From the NCBI GenBank assembly GCA_963838205.1, contig CAWIQF010000007.1, forward strand, positions 1-64,000: a stretch of DNA of 64,000 bases, written 5' to 3'. This stretch comes from CAIVVT01 sp963838205 (lineage in GTDB: Bacteria; Acidobacteriota; Terriglobia; Bryobacterales; Bryobacteraceae). Below the pieces are notes generated by a model. That model was given only the letters and a program-made list of their open reading frames with translations, was not told the origin of the DNA and ran no database searches. This document shows, one piece after another, positions 53,747-63,791 of this stretch. Position numbers and translations under genes: made by a program. Numbering within the stretch: the stretch's first letter is position 1; every line of letters begins with the position of its first letter.

Positions 53747-54723
53747 ACGCCGATTTGTCGGAATAGCTTTTGGAAGCGGTGTTGCCACAAATGCTGTGAG
53801 GATGTCCTGTCGTGATAAGCGTTAGCGATACGCTGGCGCTCATTGTCGTGGGCAAGATAGTAGCGCGCCTTCTCCGCACAATCGTTCAAGTCATGAAAGG
53901 GAACATACTCCTTGTATGGGGTGTAGTACTCCTCGAGCGCCGGGTTGCTGTTCGTTAGCATGAGAGTTCCCGACAGCCCCATCTCAAACGCACGCCCTTT
54001 CAGTTGCAAGCTCATGCTTGGAACGCTGGCCTCCATGGGCGTGAAGGAAATCAAGCTGCGATTCCAGACGTCGTGCACTTGTTGAAAGGCGAGCGGCCGC
54101 CCGCTGAGCCAGGGAATGCGGGATGAACCCGGAAACTCGGGAATACCCAGTTTCATCAATCGTGAGCCCGCGCCGAATACTTTCAAGCCGGCCTTCCGCG
54201 ACAACGTCCTGCAGTCTCTCACCCGTGTTCCGTACAGGCGCCCTACAAACGTAAAGGCGTGATCTTTTGGAGAGGCAAACTTGGCCAAGCGGTCGTAGCA
54301 GCCCCACTGACTGACAAGCAGGTTCGGATAAGCGTTTTTGTTGGACGAATATACCTCCGAATACGTGGTAACCATAAAAGTGAAGAGGGGAGCCATGCAG
54401 ATCGTATGCTCCCACTGCCAATCATCGTCGCTGTTCCAAGCAACCAGAACCGTGTGTCTGCTGCCATCTCGGATCGCCGCGCGCGGCATTTGATCCTGGC
54501 CCGGGGTCTGATACAAGACGACATCGTAGCCGCCGGAGCGCAGGCGCTGAAGGAACTTCTCACCACACGCGTCAAAACCGTAGCGAGCGTTAGTCTCAAA
54601 ATGGTCAAAATGTTGTACTGAATGGCCGAGATCGAGGAGCGGGTCCGTGAACCAATGCCACATGGGCTCAATGGCTCCGCTGGCACCATAGTAGTGTTTT
54701 CTGACAACGCTTAGGATTCTCAC
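53743..54723 (-). CDS. CgeB-like glycosyltransferase
   Basis: 326 residues from a GTG at 54723 (VRILSVVRKHYYG). The frame is open upstream to 54948, but that stretch overlaps the preceding glycosyltransferase and is not family-like. ILSVVRKHYYGASGAIEPMW, VLYQTPGQDQMPR, AFTFVGRLYGTR, GRAFEMGLSGTLMLTNSNP and EYVPFHDLNDCAEKARYYL are the pattern of CgeB/DUF3880-type GT-B enzymes with a C-terminal Glyco_trans_1_2 domain. It probably adds a sugar to the EPS unit. Sixteen bases after the repaired stop of the upstream gene. Confidence 0.82.
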   Translation of the reverse strand: MRILSVVRKHYYGASGAIEPMWHWFTDPLLDLGHSVQHFDHFETNARYGFDACGEKFLQRLRSGGYDVVLYQTPGQDQMPRAAIRDGSRHTVLVAWNSDDDWQWEHTICMAPLFTFMVTTYSEVYSSNKNAYPNLLVSQWGCYDRLAKFASPKDHAFTFVGRLYGTRVRDCRTLSRKAGLKVFGAGSRLMKLGIPEFPGSSRIPWLSGRPLAFQQVHDVWNRSLISFTPMEASVPSMSLQLKGRAFEMGLSGTLMLTNSNPALEEYYTPYKEYVPFHDLNDCAEKARYYLAHDNERQRIANAYHDRTSSQHLWQHRFQKLFRQIGV

Positions 54724-54739
54724 TGTGTTCGCGGTAGGA

Positions 54740-55889
54740 TTACGACACCATTGTGTGACATATACGGTTGTATAGATCCTCGTGCTGGGACACCACGGAA
54801 TTCCAGTCGTGCCTAGCCACAGACTCGTGCTCTGCCTTCTAAACCGAGACGGCGACGTGCCGCGGCATCGTGGAGGAGACTCAGGACGGCTGACCGCATT
54901 TCGTCGAGGGATCGCACTACAAGACCGCCGGCGTTCTCTCGGACGCATCCGACGTCAAAGGACACCCAGGGTGTGCCGGCCGTCATGCTTTCGATGATTG
55001 ATAGCGGAGACGCCTCGCAAGATGATGTGCAGACTAAAATGTCCGCCTCCTGCACTGCCGCTATTACGTCAGCGCGCGGCGCGCCCTGACGGAGATCGAC
55101 TCCCCGTTGGAGCTTGCTCTGAACGCAGCAGCGGTACCAGCAGCCTCCCTTTATGCCTAGCGTGCCGAGATTGTATTTTGCTGCCGGGTAGTTGCCGCCG
55201 ATGATTGTGGCGGCCAACTGCGGAATCTCGCGCCTTACCTCTCGGGCGAGTTGAAAGAACCCCTTATGACCTTTGAGGGGGCTATGGTTCGATACGGTCA
55301 CGAGCCATGGGCGGTCGCCGATTTGCCATCGTTTCCGGATGCCTTGACGCTCCTTCGCCCAGCACTCAAGATCGGCGCCGTTTGGAATGACGGTCGGCGG
55401 GGGCAGCCCAAATGCATTACAGAACCTGGTATCTTCAACCAGTTCTGAAAGACTGACGACTGCATGCATTTTACGTATGACGTCCGCCAGGCGGCCAAAG
55501 TATTGCTGGTAAGCCGGGTCCGTAAAGGCCGAGATTCCGTGGAAGACAAAGACTTTTGCCGCCGGGAGAGCGCTGATATGCGGTAGCAATGCATCGGTCG
55601 TCCAGATTTGCGCACAATGCATCACGATTGTATCCCAGGGAGAAGCGGTCACGAAAGTGACATATTCTCTGACGGCGCCTGCCATTCCGAAAACACGATT
55701 TCCTTTGACAGCAAAGCGGTGGACATAAACGTCGTCCAATATCTCGAAGGATGAAGTACCAGCTCGAAGTTGCGTCGCAACGTGAACTTCATGGCCGCGA
55801 AGCGCTAAACGCCGCGAAAGCTGACTGACTACCTCCGATATGCCGGACACATCGGGCGGATAGCTGTGCGCAGTGAACAAAATGCGCAT
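54740..55889 (-). pseudogene. Glycosyltransferase family 4, frame disruption near the C-terminus
   Basis: About 382 residues when joined. MRILFTAHSYPPDVSGISEV, VFVFHGISAFTD, VIPNGADLECW, VTVSNHSPLKGHKGFFQLA and CEASPLSIIESMTAGTPWVS mark a GT4 enzyme with a complete EX7E region. The frame stops at 54813 after GLEGRARVCG, but the next frame continues with ESVARHDWNSVVSQHEDLYN, the usual C-terminal helix, ending at 54740. One extra base near 54827 explains it. Only the last 28 residues are affected, so the protein may work even if the change is real. Confidence 0.85.
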
Positions 55890-55952
55890 ATGGTTTCGCG
55901 TTAAATCGTGTAGATCAGTCGCAGGCTGAAACGTCGTCCATATTGTGCATTA

Positions 55953-57476
55953 TCAGGCCCTTTGCTGCTGGATCCTGAGGCAATACTTAACTACCGCACT
56001 GCCTGTTTGCGTCTTGTGTTTGCGCGTTATCCACAAGATGATATAGGCGGGACATAAAGAATATATAAGAATTTGAGAAAGGACGCCTATTGAATAAATA
56101 CTTAATAAAGCCACCCAAAATGATAACATGAATATTGAGAACTCTCTAATTGCGCAGGTATTGTTACTTGCTAAGTACATTGTCTGTAAATAATATATTG
56201 TTTTCCCTAAGAAAAAATATCCTATGAAAACTCCGGGCAGATGCAAATTGTAAAACAATTCAAAATAGAAGGGTATCACCTGGTCCGCAACGCTGACGTC
56301 TCCATAGATCAGCTTGTTGTATACAGTTTGACCGCTATTGTCGCGGAACCGTTTGCCGAGGACTGGAATGGGCGACAGAACGGAGTCGATGAGAGTAAAT
56401 CGACAACAAGGCGGCTCACCAGCCGTGTCTAAGCGGTGAAAAGCCGTAGAGGTCACAAGGATGTCGGACAACTCGGCTTCTAGTGACGTCGGTGCCTTGC
56501 CCAGTTGATCAAGCAACTGGAACTCTGCGAGGGCCGTCTTGCCCGAACGATACGTAGCCCAACTGGCGGCCAGGAGCAGCAGCACACCAAGGATCACGGT
56601 GAAGGCAAGAAGCGGCAGGCGTCTGATCCGGTTGGAAAACACTGTCAGGACGCCGACGACGGGAACCAGCATGGATGCCCTGTTAAAGCTGGCCGAAGCG
56701 AGGATAATCAAAGGCAACACTGCCACTGTTAATACCGTAGCGCTTAGGACACGTGTCGCATTGGGTAGACGGTCGATCGCGTAACACCAAAAACCGACTA
56801 TGCCAAACGTCAGGAATGGCTTCAGTAAGACGCCGCTGACACCCTGCCACGTGCTGGACAGATTGGCTGCTAGTTCTTTGTGGCCCTCCGGGTGGGACAA
56901 ATGGTATAAATACAATGAGATGCCATCATAATATAAGTACAGCGACAAGCATCCGAGGGCAATAAAGCAAACCACGATTCCAAGTTCGCCGCGAAGTAGT
57001 TGCTGGGTGACTCTTGCTCCATCCCCACGCGGCTGGCGGGCACGACCCACACTAAGGGAATAGCCGATTACATAAGCGACGAAGGCGCACCCAAGAAGCA
57101 TCAAAACGCTATTAACCGCGGTATCGGTGGCATGAATGTGCCTGGGGATAAGTGAGTAAGCATCGAAAAGCGTAAGATTAAGTGGCTCCCCAAATACTTC
57201 CAGCAGAAAGAAGATGATCACCATGTTGTGTGGAGTAAGGGGCTGCCTCCAGTCCGGTCTCGACCGCGGCACCAATGTCAAGGTGATCGGCATCAGTAGT
57301 GCAAGGATGAACAGTGCTGGCAGCGCGTAGTGGCCTGCGCTTACTAAATAGGTGACGGCCGCACTTATGCAAATGGCGTAGATAACGTAGGGAAACCGTC
57401 TCACTGCGGGAGGTCGTCTTTGATTGATGGTGAAAGGAACCGGCGCTGCTGGATAATTGCTTGTATTCACTGGCAT
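55953..57476 (-). CDS. Wzy-like oligosaccharide repeat-unit polymerase
   Basis: 507 residues with about twelve hydrophobic segments and a large periplasmic loop (about 320-400: LAEFQLLDQLGKAPTSLEAEL and PIPVLGKRFRDN), the layout of O-antigen polymerases. Wzy proteins are poorly conserved, so the call rests on topology and position between the flippase and glycosyltransferases. The 3' part of the gene (about 55980-56230) is AT-richer than its surroundings, as is common for O-antigen/EPS polymerase genes acquired by transfer. Confidence 0.8.
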   Translation of the reverse strand: MPVNTSNYPAAPVPFTINQRRPPAVRRFPYVIYAICISAAVTYLVSAGHYALPALFILALLMPITLTLVPRSRPDWRQPLTPHNMVIIFFLLEVFGEPLNLTLFDAYSLIPRHIHATDTAVNSVLMLLGCAFVAYVIGYSLSVGRARQPRGDGARVTQQLLRGELGIVVCFIALGCLSLYLYYDGISLYLYHLSHPEGHKELAANLSSTWQGVSGVLLKPFLTFGIVGFWCYAIDRLPNATRVLSATVLTVAVLPLIILASASFNRASMLVPVVGVLTVFSNRIRRLPLLAFTVILGVLLLLAASWATYRSGKTALAEFQLLDQLGKAPTSLEAELSDILVTSTAFHRLDTAGEPPCCRFTLIDSVLSPIPVLGKRFRDNSGQTVYNKLIYGDVSVADQVIPFYFELFYNLHLPGVFIGYFFLGKTIYYLQTMYLASNNTCAIREFSIFMLSFWVALLSIYSIGVLSQILIYSLCPAYIILWITRKHKTQTGSAVVKYCLRIQQQRA

Positions 57477-57576
57477 CGCGATTCTGGGGTCTATAATGGA
57501 ACTGTTCTCGCACGCACGGAGTGCAGCCGACTGAAACCGATGAGCGTGCTACGCCAGTATGCAATCGCGCGAAAAA

Positions 57577-58905
57577 TCATCCACGCCTCGGCGATTCGCT
57601 AAGTTTGGAATACACCCGCCAGCCTAACGGTGCGAGATTTGCCAGCGCCAACGCAACAGTCATGCCGATGGTAATCCCGAGCAACCCATATGAAGCGCAC
57701 AGCGTGGCTCCGAGCACGCCAGCCACCAGCGCCTGTGCGGTATAGCAGATCAACTGCGAACGCAAATCGGTAATACTATGCAAGAACGTGCTAACCCAGT
57801 GGGCGATGCCCTGGAGCACGAGCCAAATGCCCAATATTCCCAGGATGGGCCGGGGCACGAAGAGAGATCCATGAAGCCACAGATTCACAACCATTGGACC
57901 GATCAAGACACTTGCGACCGCATACAGACCTAAGAGACTTACAGTGACTCCAACTAGCGGGACGTATTGCTTGCGAATATGTTCCAGATCACCCTTGGCC
58001 CAAGCGATGGTGAATGCTGGCCAGAAGACCGGGACAATTGCCGCAAGGAAGGTCAAGGGCAGCAACGTAACTCGCATTCCAACCGCCAAGATCGCAACGG
58101 CGGATAGGCCAGCCAACCGGGACGCAATAAGATTCGGAAGCGCTCCGATGAGGACCTCGATGCACTTGATGCCTAGGAACGATGCTGAGTTCGGTACGAC
58201 ACTGCGTAACAGCGATCGCATGCTACGGGAAGACGCGGGGACCTGGATCATGCCGCGCCGGCGAGCGGGAACCAGTAGTGCGATGCGCGCCACGATTTGC
58301 GGTGCGGAGGCTGTGATTGCCAGGACGGCAACTCCAGCGTGCAGATGAACAGCAGTCAAAACAGCGGCGAAGCCGGCGACCAAAGCAAGCGAGTTGTAAA
58401 GGTACACCGTACCGAGCAACATTCGTGCCGCAAACATAGCGTCAACAGACGAAAGGGCGACTGAGAGCGCGGAAATCGAAAAACAGGCCAGCGTTAGGCG
58501 CTGTACTTCGGCCCTAGGCACCTGGCCCGTAACGCCGTAAAACGCTGACCAATCAACTAAATTGATAAGTGGCAGAAGGAGGAGCCCCAAGAGGACTGCC
58601 ACGCAACCCAATAGCAATCCACCAGAAGCGTAGTGACGAAATTCGGGTTCGTCCTGCCGAGCATAGGACTCTGCCATTTTGTTCTTGAGCGTTGGCGCCA
58701 AACCAGCATCGAGAAGCCCAATGAAGCTAAGCGTGGACATGGTTAGCATCCACAACCCATAGCGCTCCTTACCAAGGTAGGTCAGGGTAATAGGAATGAT
58801 CAGCAGCGCTATGCCCACGCGCAAGCCTTGGGTTATCAAGGCAGACAGGCTCTGCGACGCAAGTAAGCGGGCCTGGGAACCGAAATGGCGCCGCACAGTA
58901 TTCAT
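57577..58905 (-). CDS. Wzx-type polysaccharide flippase
   Basis: 442 residues from the ATG at 58905 (MNTVRRHFGSQARLLASQS); the frame is open to 59004 but without family character. About twelve transmembrane helices. The start ALLIIPITLTYLGKERYGLW and SFIGLLDAGLAPTLKNKMAE are typical of the polysaccharide biosynthesis (MATE-like) export family. It flips the undecaprenyl-linked repeat unit to the periplasm for the polymerase. Ends 100 bases before the polymerase gene. Confidence 0.9.
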   Translation of the reverse strand: MNTVRRHFGSQARLLASQSLSALITQGLRVGIALLIIPITLTYLGKERYGLWMLTMSTLSFIGLLDAGLAPTLKNKMAESYARQDEPEFRHYASGGLLLGCVAVLLGLLLLPLINLVDWSAFYGVTGQVPRAEVQRLTLACFSISALSVALSSVDAMFAARMLLGTVYLYNSLALVAGFAAVLTAVHLHAGVAVLAITASAPQIVARIALLVPARRRGMIQVPASSRSMRSLLRSVVPNSASFLGIKCIEVLIGALPNLIASRLAGLSAVAILAVGMRVTLLPLTFLAAIVPVFWPAFTIAWAKGDLEHIRKQYVPLVGVTVSLLGLYAVASVLIGPMVVNLWLHGSLFVPRPILGILGIWLVLQGIAHWVSTFLHSITDLRSQLICYTAQALVAGVLGATLCASYGLLGITIGMTVALALANLAPLGWRVYSKLSESPRRG

Positions 58906-59000
58906 GGCCGGCCGATCTATTGTTCTCGAGAGGGAGTTGCGGAAAAGCACTAAGATCCGTGATCTTCGGAGGCTCGGCCTCTTTCCTACCGCCGCATTCA

Positions 59001-59933
59001 TCAAAGAGTGACCCGTTCGTGATTTGTTGCATCGCTGATTTGCTTTGGCGCCCGTGCTGCAGAAACCCGCAGGAGCCGGAAACGCGCCTCTTGTCTGACT
59101 CTCTCGTTGAGTCCGGTGACATAGACTCGCAATACCTCTCCCGCGGAAAGCTCCAGGTGAGAGGCTGAAAGATAGGGATTCTGGTACTCAAACCACGGGT
59201 CAACCCAGCCTTGGTTCACCATGTACAGCCACCGTCTGGCGCGAATGTCCAAGTGCCAGAGGAACTGCTGGTAAGCCGCTTCGGCGGGCAATGTTGGTAT
59301 CTCGGCGACATGGCCGATGTCGTTTCTGAGGAAGAACGCATTGGCCGTATAGCAGACCAGGCGATAGCCCAGGCGCAGGCCGGCGTCAACGAAGCATTGC
59401 AGGGGCTGCCCGACGTTGCGGGCGGCCGTATTCCGAGGCAGGAGCACTCCGTCTGTGGGACGGTGTCCGGCGTTGACCTCGACGCAGATGAGGCGCGGCT
59501 TGACGTCCAGGCTGCTGAATGCGTAAAAGTCCTCACCATCAATATCGATACTGAGAAAGTCGAGTTCCTCGCGGATGCCCAACGACCTCAGGATCGATCC
59601 GACGGTGTTTCGGCCGTCATCGACGAACGCCTGGACGCAAGCGACCTGCTGATTCGCCCGGTAGGTCGCCTGCAGGGACTCAAAGCGGCTAGGCTCGGAC
59701 TCGATCAAAACACCCCGCCAGCCATTAAGCAGAAGACTTCGCGTGTTCGCAAAGTGGACACCGTCCCAAGCCCCAAATTCGCAGCAAACTCGGTTTGTGC
59801 AACCGATCAAGGAAAAAATCGCCGCGATTATGCCGTCCTCACCGTTTTGAGAAAAGACGTTTCTTGCATGAGCGAGTAGACCGCCCTCCCGTCTCTGAGT
59901 AGGGATCGATGCGAGAGGAAGGTCAATCATCAT
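59001..59933 (-). CDS. FkbM-like SAM-dependent methyltransferase
   Basis: 310 residues. NVFSQNGEDGIIAAIF and CCEFGAWDGVHFANTRSLL form the SAM-binding start, and DFLSIDIDGEDFYAFSSL and ICVEVNAGH continue the Rossmann-like methyltransferase fold seen in FkbM-type and related EPS methyltransferases. It probably O-methylates a sugar of the polymer. The first ATG at 59933 overlaps the WecB stop (ATGA). The C-terminal 60 residues are not recognised. Confidence 0.8.
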   Translation of the reverse strand: MMIDLPLASIPTQRREGGLLAHARNVFSQNGEDGIIAAIFSLIGCTNRVCCEFGAWDGVHFANTRSLLLNGWRGVLIESEPSRFESLQATYRANQQVACVQAFVDDGRNTVGSILRSLGIREELDFLSIDIDGEDFYAFSSLDVKPRLICVEVNAGHRPTDGVLLPRNTAARNVGQPLQCFVDAGLRLGYRLVCYTANAFFLRNDIGHVAEIPTLPAEAAYQQFLWHLDIRARRWLYMVNQGWVDPWFEYQNPYLSASHLELSAGEVLRVYVTGLNERVRQEARFRLLRVSAARAPKQISDATNHERVTL

Positions 59934-61120
59934 AGGTCATACCGGCGAAGAATATTCTGAGTTCCTGCTGGAACAGGATCTTCCATTCGAATCTCCGCGG
60001 ACTCGGCCATCCGGCTTGCGAGGGCGTTCGCAATCCTTTCGCTGGCCCTGCCATCTCCGTATGGGTTGTGTGGGCGGGCCATCCGCCGGTAAGCTTGTGG
60101 ATCATCCAATAAGTGCTCGGTCTCTTCGACGATTCGGCGCTCGTTGGTTCCTACAAGCCGGGCTGTTCCGGCTGACACGGCCTCGGGGCGCTCGGTCTTA
60201 TCTCGCAGCACCAGCACAGGCTTGCGTAGTGATGGGGCTTCTTCCTGAATCCCTCCCGAATCGGTCAGCAAGAGATAGGCCCGGCACATCAAGTCTACAA
60301 AGGGGACATAGCCCATAGGATCGAGGAGCGTAATGCGCGGCTGCCCCGCCAGATGTCGGCTTACGGTTCGCCGCACATTCGGGTTGGGATGGACGGGGTA
60401 AACGATTTCAACATCATCGCGCCGGGCGAGGCGGAGGATGGCCGCGCAGATCTGCTCAAAGCCATTGCCAAAACTCTCGCGGCGGTGCGCTGTGACGACG
60501 ATGAGTTTCTTCGAATCGTCAGGGCGGAATCCACTCAGGCCTTGAAGATTGCCGGCATCGAGAGCCTCCTTGACGTGCAAGACCGCGTCAATGCCGGTGT
60601 TTCCCGTGACCGTAACAGTTGCGGGGTCCACGCCCTCGCGGTAAAGATTTTGGGCGGCGATTTGAGTGGCGGCGAAGTGATAGGTGGCGATCCTCCCGGT
60701 CAGCACTCGGTTCATTTCCTCGGGAAATGGTCCGCGCGGGTCGCCGGTGCGAAGGCCGGCCTCGACATGGCCGACTGGAGTGTTGGCGTAGAAGCCGGCC
60801 AAGGCACCACAAAAAGTAGTCGTGGTGTCACCTTGAACGAGTGCGATGTCCGGTCGCTCTTCGGCGAGAACGGGTTCCAGAGCGGCCATGACGCGGGCAG
60901 TGGACTGAAAAAGGGTTTGGCCAGGACGCATAAGGTCGAGGTCGTGGTCGGGCACGACCGCAAAGGCGTTAAGCACCTGGTCAAGCATCTCCCGGTGTTG
61001 CGCTGTCACGCAGACACGCACCTCGAAGTCGTCGGGGCGGGACTTCATGTGGCGGATGACTGGGCAGAGCTTGATAGCCTCGGGGCGGGTACCGAAGATG
61101 AAAAGGACCTTTATCGACAT
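59930..61120 (-). CDS. wecB: UDP-N-acetylglucosamine 2-epimerase (non-hydrolysing)
   Basis: 396 residues. FIFGTRPEAIKLCPVI, VQGDTTTTFCGAL, GHVEAGLRTGDPRGPFPEEMNR (two parts), VVTAHRRESFG and LTDSGGIQEEAPSL are the full set of WecB motifs. It converts UDP-GlcNAc to UDP-ManNAc, so the EPS probably contains ManNAc or a derivative. It overlaps the methyltransferase gene by 4 bases. Confidence 0.95.
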   Translation of the reverse strand: MSIKVLFIFGTRPEAIKLCPVIRHMKSRPDDFEVRVCVTAQHREMLDQVLNAFAVVPDHDLDLMRPGQTLFQSTARVMAALEPVLAEERPDIALVQGDTTTTFCGALAGFYANTPVGHVEAGLRTGDPRGPFPEEMNRVLTGRIATYHFAATQIAAQNLYREGVDPATVTVTGNTGIDAVLHVKEALDAGNLQGLSGFRPDDSKKLIVVTAHRRESFGNGFEQICAAILRLARRDDVEIVYPVHPNPNVRRTVSRHLAGQPRITLLDPMGYVPFVDLMCRAYLLLTDSGGIQEEAPSLRKPVLVLRDKTERPEAVSAGTARLVGTNERRIVEETEHLLDDPQAYRRMARPHNPYGDGRASERIANALASRMAESAEIRMEDPVPAGTQNILRRYDL

Positions 61121-61565
61121 GGGAAACGGATCAATGTCGGAACGTCTTCAGATCGGCGTGCCCTGATTGCCAAATTGGCGGACAACCACGCGACATCAAT
61201 ACAATAGATATTTGTGACAGCCGGCCACTCAGCGTTCCAAATTCCATGCAAGGAGTGGCAGCAAGCGACCTGTGATTTCCCTGTATCAGTGATTCCTGAC
61301 AATGTGGGACTAACAACTCCAGGTCCGCGTGGTGGATCTTGCCAATGACCCCGTCCTTGCTACGGTCCTTGCCTTCTGTCCCCGACCCCTCAACTACGGT
61401 TTTCTAAGGTGGGGAAAATATGGACCGTCTCTATCTTGCGGCCAGCTACTTATGGGGTACGCCTTAGCTTCCGGCGATCGCCGGTGCTGGTCGAGTCCGC
61501 TTGGCACCCGCCGAGTGGGCTTTGTTGTTGACTTTCAACCTCTCCGAATAGCAAGAAACCTCTGC
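61121..61565. other. 445-base gap between wzc and wecB
   Basis: No credible gene on either strand. It contains the 14-bp perfect palindrome CCGGCGATCGCCGG (61471-61484) about 80 bases downstream of the wzc stop, without a U-tract. A promoter for the wecB-onward genes may lie near 61200, where the sequence becomes AT-richer. Confidence 0.5.
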
Positions 61566-63791
61566 TCAACCGTTCGTAGGCTTGTAGTACTTGCTGTAAG
61601 ATTTCCCGTAGTAGCCGTAGTAGTAATAGCGGTCGCTCATGTCCTGGCGGACCTCGTTGAGCGCGACTCCTATCACGTTCGCCTTGAGGCGTCTCAGGCT
61701 GCTCACGACGCTGCCGACGGCGTTCTTGTCCGTCTCGCCGGCCAGCGTGATGACAACGACGCCATCCACGATAGCCGCCATCTGGAGCGGTTCTGCAAAA
61801 CCGAGCAATGGAGGTGAATCGATGACAATCAGATCGTAATCCGACTCCGCCTCCCTGAGAACCTTCTGTAGGACGCAGCCGAGTTGGTCGGCGGCGCGGC
61901 GGGACGCTGGGCCGGCAGGCAGCACATCCAAGTCGGGATAGGGCTTCGGTTTTCGGATGACCTCGCGCCATTCCACCTCTCCCTTGATGACACTAGAAAG
62001 GCCGCGCTCATTTTCGATGTTCAAGCGTTCGTGAATGCTCGGGCGGCGCAAGTCGGCGTCAACTAGCAGGGTCTTGCGCTTCTGCAGACTATGGGCGACC
62101 GCGAGATGCATGGCAGCGGTAGTCTTGCCCTCGCGCGGTGTGGCGGACGTAATCAATAGCGTGCGTGGTCGCCGCGCAAGATCAGATAGCAGAATCGAGT
62201 CGCGGAGCGTTCGGACTGCCTCCTCGTACGCGGAGGCCTGGTCATCGCGCTTGCTGATGGCTAGATCGGAACCATTGGTTCCATTTGATCCCATTGGCAT
62301 CAGTCGGCCCCGCCAATGCTTCACGACCGGTAGCGAGCCCAGGACTTCGGTCTTCAGGCCCTGCTGGATCTGCTCAGGATCACGGACCGTACTGTCCAGC
62401 GTGTCCGCCAGGACGGCCGCACCCACTGCCAGTAGGGTGGAAAACAAAAGCGCCAGCAGTGCATTCAGTTTCAGGTCCGGGAATACGGGTTTATAGGCCG
62501 GCCGCGCTGGATCGGCCAGGCGGATGGAGCTATTTTGGAAGCTTGAGTTTATGCCGGCTTCTCTGATCTTGCGAACCAGTTCTTCGTATAGTCCTTTGTC
62601 GGAATTGGCTTCTTGCTTCAGGGCTCGGTACTCGAAGGAGCGCGCGTTCAGGCGGTCGAACTCAACCTTAGTCTCGGCTACTGCGCTCTTCAGCATTTCC
62701 TCGCGGTTGACGGCCTCGCGGTACTCTACGGCGACGCGCTGGCCGATGTTGTTCTTCAGTGCGTCGAACTGCCGTCCCAATTCGGTCAGTTGGGAGTGTG
62801 CCTTGATATACTCCGGGTGGCTGGAGCCATACTGTGCCGACACCACGGCGAACTTCTCGCGGGCTTCATCCAGGCGGTCAGCCAGCTTCCGAAGCTGTTC
62901 ACCCTGACTGGAGGCTTGCGCGGCCTCGAGGGAACCACCCTTCACGGAGTTATTCGTCGCCTGCTTGCGGACCCGGTCGGCTTGGGCGTTCGTGAGTTCG
63001 GTATTGATCTGGAGAAGGCGGGACGATAGGATGCTGGTTCTTTCCTCCGGGTTAATGACGCTGAGATCCCTTTCGAATTGTGCCAGCGCAGCTGAGGAGC
63101 GCTCCATCTTCGCCTTCAGTTCTTCCATCTGCTTTTCCATAAAGGCGGACAGGCCGGCCGCGGCTCGGAAACGTATGTTGTAAGTGTGCTCGATATAGCT
63201 CTGAGCGATTGCATTGGTGACCGCGGAGGCCAGCTCCGGGTTAGGAGAGCGATAACTGATGAGTAATAAGTAGGTATTGGGCGGCCGCGAGACCTTCAGA
63301 CGTTTGAGAGTGATGGGAGCGTTCTGTGCCCGTGTCGTAGGCAGGTCACCGTCAAGGGGTGTGATTTCAGTGACAGGAATCTTGAATCGTAGCACCACCG
63401 GGCGCAGAACTGAGTCGGACTGTATGATTTTGACTTGGGTGGCCAAAAACTGATCCGAATCGTTGGGGGCCATCCGGGCGGCATCCTGACCAATGACACC
63501 GGTCGGTGCCTGGCGGTCGATATCGATACTGGCGGTGGATTCGTAAATCGGAGTAAGTCGTGAGGAGATCAGTATTGTGGCAACTACCGAGAACAGGACG
63601 AAAGACAGGATACGCCACTTGTGGCGTTTCAGGATCCAAAGGTAGTGAGAGAGCGGTACGCTCTTTTCCTCGGCCTCCGGCTCGTAGCCATAGGAGGGGT
63701 AAACGGTGTAGCGTTCCTGAATCGCGGGCACCATGCCGCCGGGATCGGGAGCGGCGAGAGCGCGGATTTCCTTTTCGTCAGGCTTGGGCAT
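61566..63791 (-). CDS. Wzc-type tyrosine autokinase / chain-length determinant
   Basis: 741 residues. A cytoplasmic start is followed by a Wzz domain with a first transmembrane helix (ILSFVLFSVVATILISSRL), a large periplasmic coiled-coil region (about 150-425) and a second helix (LLALLFSTLLAVGAAVLADTL). The C-terminal BY-kinase has Walker A TSATPREGKTTAAMH, Walker A-prime TLLVDADLRRPS, IVIDSPPLLG and a tyrosine-rich tail (YYYYGYYGKSYSKYY). Phosphorylation of that tail controls EPS export and is reversed by the CpsB-type phosphatase at 44826. The start overlaps the exporter gene's 3' end by 14 bases. Confidence 0.95.
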   Translation of the reverse strand: MPKPDEKEIRALAAPDPGGMVPAIQERYTVYPSYGYEPEAEEKSVPLSHYLWILKRHKWRILSFVLFSVVATILISSRLTPIYESTASIDIDRQAPTGVIGQDAARMAPNDSDQFLATQVKIIQSDSVLRPVVLRFKIPVTEITPLDGDLPTTRAQNAPITLKRLKVSRPPNTYLLLISYRSPNPELASAVTNAIAQSYIEHTYNIRFRAAAGLSAFMEKQMEELKAKMERSSAALAQFERDLSVINPEERTSILSSRLLQINTELTNAQADRVRKQATNNSVKGGSLEAAQASSQGEQLRKLADRLDEAREKFAVVSAQYGSSHPEYIKAHSQLTELGRQFDALKNNIGQRVAVEYREAVNREEMLKSAVAETKVEFDRLNARSFEYRALKQEANSDKGLYEELVRKIREAGINSSFQNSSIRLADPARPAYKPVFPDLKLNALLALLFSTLLAVGAAVLADTLDSTVRDPEQIQQGLKTEVLGSLPVVKHWRGRLMPMGSNGTNGSDLAISKRDDQASAYEEAVRTLRDSILLSDLARRPRTLLITSATPREGKTTAAMHLAVAHSLQKRKTLLVDADLRRPSIHERLNIENERGLSSVIKGEVEWREVIRKPKPYPDLDVLPAGPASRRAADQLGCVLQKVLREAESDYDLIVIDSPPLLGFAEPLQMAAIVDGVVVITLAGETDKNAVGSVVSSLRRLKANVIGVALNEVRQDMSDRYYYYGYYGKSYSKYYKPTNG

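Noticed and set aside
54723..54948. N-terminal extension of the CgeB-like protein
   Set aside because: The extension is antisense-like, Arg/Pro/Ser-rich sequence lying within the upstream glycosyltransferase; the GTG at 54723 fits the family start.
61393..61409. GGTTTTCTAA as a ninth copy of the uxaC-upstream repeat
   Set aside because: Only 10 bases match, and the AGGACTTAG half is absent. A chance match of this size is plausible in 64 kb.
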